Shown here piece after piece: positions 61,642 to 64,000 of a DNA stretch of 64,000 bases; the first letter of the stretch is position 1; every line of letters starts with the position of its first letter. Source of the stretch: Bradyrhizobium mercantei. GTDB taxonomy: Bacteria > Pseudomonadota > Alphaproteobacteria > Rhizobiales > Xanthobacteraceae. The translations under genes and the position numbers were made by a program. Below the pieces are notes generated by a model. The model saw only the letters and a list, made by a program, of their open reading frames with translations. It was not told the DNA's origin and made no database searches. The stretch covers positions 736,774-800,773 of the forward strand of contig NZ_MKFI01000001.1 of the NCBI RefSeq assembly GCF_001982635.1. Reading direction: 5' to 3'.

Positions 61642-62853
61642 TCATCCTCTGTATGGCTCTAGGCGGAGATCGCGGTTGACAATGACGCGAACCGGAAAAC
61701 CTGGCCGGATGGTCAATGTCGGCTGGATGTTGAGACTACGCCGAACCACCTGCTGGCCGGTTTGGTTCAGCGAGTCGGCGGCACCGTGGCGCAACGCCTG
61801 AATGATTGCGCTGTTGTTGCTATCGGTGTCCGAGCCCTCGCCCAATTCCGTGCCAACTGCCAAAAAGGTCGAGAGCGCGGCAGCTTTGAATAGCTCACCC
61901 CAATGATTGTCTACCTGGTCTTCGAGTCCAGCGTAACCCGCGCTGTCCGCACCAAGCTGTCGCTCAAGTACGATCGAGCGACCGTTGGGCATGATCAGCC
62001 GTGTCCAGACAAGCAACACACGTGACTGGCCGAAGGTAACCTGGCTGTCGTAGATGCCGATCAGCCGGGCTCCTTGAGGCACGAGCAAGAACCGTCCCGT
62101 GGGAGTATCATATACATTCTCGGTGACCTGCGCTGTGATTTGTCCTGGAAGGTCCGACCGTATCCCGGTGATAAGGGCTCCTGGAATGACCGAGCCGGCT
62201 TGTACGAGATACGGTGAGGCCGGCTTGGCGATGCGGTCAGGACTTACCGTACGGCGATCCACGGATGCATTGACGAAGGCGAGCTTCTTGTCCTGACCGT
62301 TCTGCATAGATCCATCGTCGCTCGTGCTCGTTGGGCTCGACGGCACGACGCGATCGGTCCCCAGAGCCACGGCAGCAGGCGGACCCACTTCTCTCCCGTT
62401 GCTCGAAGCAAACAAATGGCTGACACGGGCAGCTTCGGTCTCCTGGTCCCGGCGCTGCTGGTCCGGATCAGCGCCGACGGTCGGCGACTGGCCCTGTGCT
62501 GCAAGGATCGGTCGACCGAGGTCGCCAGGAAGCGGCGGGCCAAGCTGAGGGACCGTTTGGCGTGGAAGCCCACTATAGTCCTTCGGCAGCGCCGCAATGC
62601 CGTCGGCAACGTTGTGATGGTCGGTGCTGTAAAGCTCATCGACCGCCCCGCTTCTAGAACGATTGTTCTGCAGCGACCACAACACGGCTACGCTGATAGC
62701 GAGCAATGCAACCGCGCTCCCTCCGGCCAAGACCTTCCGCGACAGCCGTGTCACGCGCGGATGCTCCGCTCTTAACCGGAAGCTCCCGGACTCCTCGCTT
62801 GGTGTTTGCGGCTGAATCGCCTGCTCGTGATCATTTCCATTCTGGGTATTCAC
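61642..62853 (-). CDS. trbI: Conjugal transfer protein TrbI (VirB10 family)
   Basis: 403 residues. An N-terminal cytoplasmic part is followed by one membrane helix (about 45-62), a Pro/Gln-rich linker and the VirB10 C-domain (LVQAGSVIPGALITGI, LLVPQGARLIGIYD, QLGADSAGYAGLEDQVD). It spans the envelope in a type IV secretion system. The start is GTG and overlaps the trbG stop as GTGA. Confidence 0.95.
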   Translation of the reverse strand: MNTQNGNDHEQAIQPQTPSEESGSFRLRAEHPRVTRLSRKVLAGGSAVALLAISVAVLWSLQNNRSRSGAVDELYSTDHHNVADGIAALPKDYSGLPRQTVPQLGPPLPGDLGRPILAAQGQSPTVGADPDQQRRDQETEAARVSHLFASSNGREVGPPAAVALGTDRVVPSSPTSTSDDGSMQNGQDKKLAFVNASVDRRTVSPDRIAKPASPYLVQAGSVIPGALITGIRSDLPGQITAQVTENVYDTPTGRFLLVPQGARLIGIYDSQVTFGQSRVLLVWTRLIMPNGRSIVLERQLGADSAGYAGLEDQVDNHWGELFKAAALSTFLAVGTELGEGSDTDSNNSAIIQALRHGAADSLNQTGQQVVRRSLNIQPTLTIRPGFPVRVIVNRDLRLEPYRG

Positions 62854-63884
62854 GACGACGGCCTCCCGTCAGTCCTGACAAGCCTAACCTTCTGCTGATG
62901 CTCACCGCCGAGCCGGAGTTCGGCTGCTGCAAAGAGCCGATCAACGATCAGCACGTTGCCATGGGCGCGATAATTGACAAGTTCGGTCTTGCCGTCTGGA
63001 CCGATGACGAAAAGCGGAGGCATCTCACCTTGCACGATACCTTGAGGGAATTCGACATAGACCTTGCGGCCATCGTCATACACGGCAAGCGGCCGCCAAG
63101 GTGGGCTATCCCCTTCGATCGCGTAACGAGAGATACGCTGCGCGGGATCCGGAAAAACGGGTCTCAGAGCAACTAAGTGCGATCGTTCGCGCACTGTTTC
63201 CGGATAGTACCAGGCAACGGATGGCATGTATGGCCGCTCCCGGGAGCGGAGCTCAATCAGGTAGGTGCGCCGGTCGGTATTGACGACGAGATTGGTCTCG
63301 ATCGATGCGCGGGTTGGCTTGACCAAGATATGGACGCGTCGCGTGTCGCCGCTCCCACTCTCGGTATCGCCTACGACCCAGCGCACGGTGTCGCCGGCCG
63401 CGATTGGCCCTGATCCCGTCAACTGCTCTCCTTCCTCGAGCGCGATATCCGTGATCTGCCCCGGTGCGGCGTAAACCTGGTACAGCGCCCCTGGGCTATA
63501 GGCGTAGATCTGAGCTGCGTTAAAATATCCCCGCTTGCGCGGTTCGACGCGGGCAGCGCTGTTCGCCGTCTCAACCCGGCTCACGGGCTCAGCGTCTTCC
63601 TTCCCTCCCGGCTTGCCGCCGAGTGCCGGTTTCCAGAGCGGCGGAACGTGAAGCGGTCGCAACCTGTCGTCGAGAGGCGTCGGAGGCGCCGGCAACGGAG
63701 GGGCTTCGGCGTCATAGCTGATCTCCGGCGGAATATAGGTTGCGCACCCACCGAGCGCCGTTGAACAAAGCAGAAGAGCAGACAGAACCGCTCGCTTCGC
63801 GGTCACGAACTCGGACCAAGTCGAATTGAGCTTGCCGTTCGGAATGGGACGTTTCAAATGAACGTCGGACAACGTCTTGGTCAC
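62850..63884 (-). CDS. trbG: Conjugal transfer protein TrbG (VirB9 family)
   Basis: About 344 residues from GTG 63884, which overlaps the trbF stop as GTGA. A lipobox LGGC follows a hydrophobic stretch (VLSALLLCSTALGGC), so the mature protein is likely a lipoprotein or secreted; a GTG at 63806 would give a more typical signal peptide. The VirB9 core shows IYAYSPGALYQVYAAPGQIT, LVVNTDRRTYLIEL and PPLFVIGPDGKTELVNYR. Confidence 0.93.
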   Translation of the reverse strand: MTKTLSDVHLKRPIPNGKLNSTWSEFVTAKRAVLSALLLCSTALGGCATYIPPEISYDAEAPPLPAPPTPLDDRLRPLHVPPLWKPALGGKPGGKEDAEPVSRVETANSAARVEPRKRGYFNAAQIYAYSPGALYQVYAAPGQITDIALEEGEQLTGSGPIAAGDTVRWVVGDTESGSGDTRRVHILVKPTRASIETNLVVNTDRRTYLIELRSRERPYMPSVAWYYPETVRERSHLVALRPVFPDPAQRISRYAIEGDSPPWRPLAVYDDGRKVYVEFPQGIVQGEMPPLFVIGPDGKTELVNYRAHGNVLIVDRLFAAAELRLGGEHQQKVRLVRTDGRPSS

Positions 63885-64000
63885 TGACTCAACTCCTTTG
63901 ACCAGTTGATGGCGCGGACGTAGACCCCAAGGGGATTCTTGCGGAGGCGTTCGGCATCGCGCGGCGTCTCGATCGTGATTGTAAGAATTGCAGTCCATCG
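63881..64000 (-). CDS. trbF: Conjugal transfer protein TrbF, C-terminal end (cut by window edge)
   Basis: The last 39 codons before the stop at 63881-63883 read WTAILTITIETPRDAERLRK and NPLGVYVRAINWSKEL, the conserved end of TrbF/VirB8-type proteins. The rest lies beyond 64000. The order trbF-trbG-trbI-DUF2274 is the standard end of a trb operon. Confidence 0.9.
   Translation of the reverse strand, partial: RWTAILTITIETPRDAERLRKNPLGVYVRAINWSKELSQ

Noticed and set aside
1..64000. CRISPR arrays, rRNA and tRNA genes
   Set aside because: I saw no regularly spaced direct repeats and no sequence I could recognise as rRNA or tRNA. A dedicated scan was not possible.

Overview
The window looks like accessory DNA of an alphaproteobacterium of the Bradyrhizobium/Rhodopseudomonas type. 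The evidence is a GC-rich sequence, a CYP199A-type P450 whose key residues keep their positions, many solute-binding transporter proteins, and an alphaproteobacterial trb conjugation module at the right edge. It reads as a catabolic island for plant-derived aromatics and sugar-like acids. It has been reshaped by duplication, an IS5-type insertion with an adjacent deletion, and gene decay. No rRNA, tRNA or CRISPR array was seen.

Layout. 0-1.8 kb: ATPase (cut by the edge) and binding protein of a Tau/Ssu-type ABC importer, minus strand. 2-5.4 kb: homoprotocatechuate meta-cleavage genes (HpaE, HpaD, FAH-family). 5.5-14.3 kb: tannase-family esterase, IclR regulator, two flavin monooxygenases, an orphan TRAP binding protein and a GlcD-type FAD dehydrogenase. 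14.6-23.8 kb: a separate module with an IclR regulator fused to an SMP-30-like domain, an enolase-superfamily enzyme, RraA-like and NTF2-like proteins, an AroE-like dehydrogenase, a polar amino acid-type ABC importer and an aldose-epimerase-like protein; three copies of one inverted repeat (GTCTCAC-N3-GTGAGAC type) stand before its transcription units. 24-30 kb: a P450, a maiA-like pseudogene and a second, inverted hpa set (hpaH, FAH, hpaD, 5'-truncated hpaE) ending in an IS5 remnant. 31.5-42.3 kb: LivK-like binding protein, MarR regulator with two matching operators, a P450/ferredoxin/ferredoxin-reductase chain, an MmgE/PrpD protein, and livFGMH in which LivF carries an N-terminal hemerythrin domain. 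42.3-54 kb: CoA-transferase subunits, fumarylacetoacetase, a DUF2783 small protein with its flavin hydroxylase (MhaAB-like), three regulators, two oxidoreductases and homogentisate dioxygenase. 54.7-60.5 kb: a third P450 followed by a decayed ferredoxin gene, a flavoprotein/cytochrome c pair, a LysR regulator and a decayed copy of the first P450. 60.5-64 kb: LysR, DUF2274, trbI, trbG and the end of trbF, part of a conjugative element.

How it fits together. Esters and methoxylated aromatics could be opened by the esterase and the P450s. Hydroxylated phenylacetates would then go either to homoprotocatechuate (HpaD/HpaE/FAH/HpaH) or to homogentisate (MhaAB-like, HmgA, FahA), with acetoacetate activated by the CoA-transferase. 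The only maleylacetoacetate isomerase gene seen here is broken, so that step must come from elsewhere. Most transcription units have their own regulator and a visible palindromic operator. These pathway assignments rest on family recognition and gene order; substrates are inferred.
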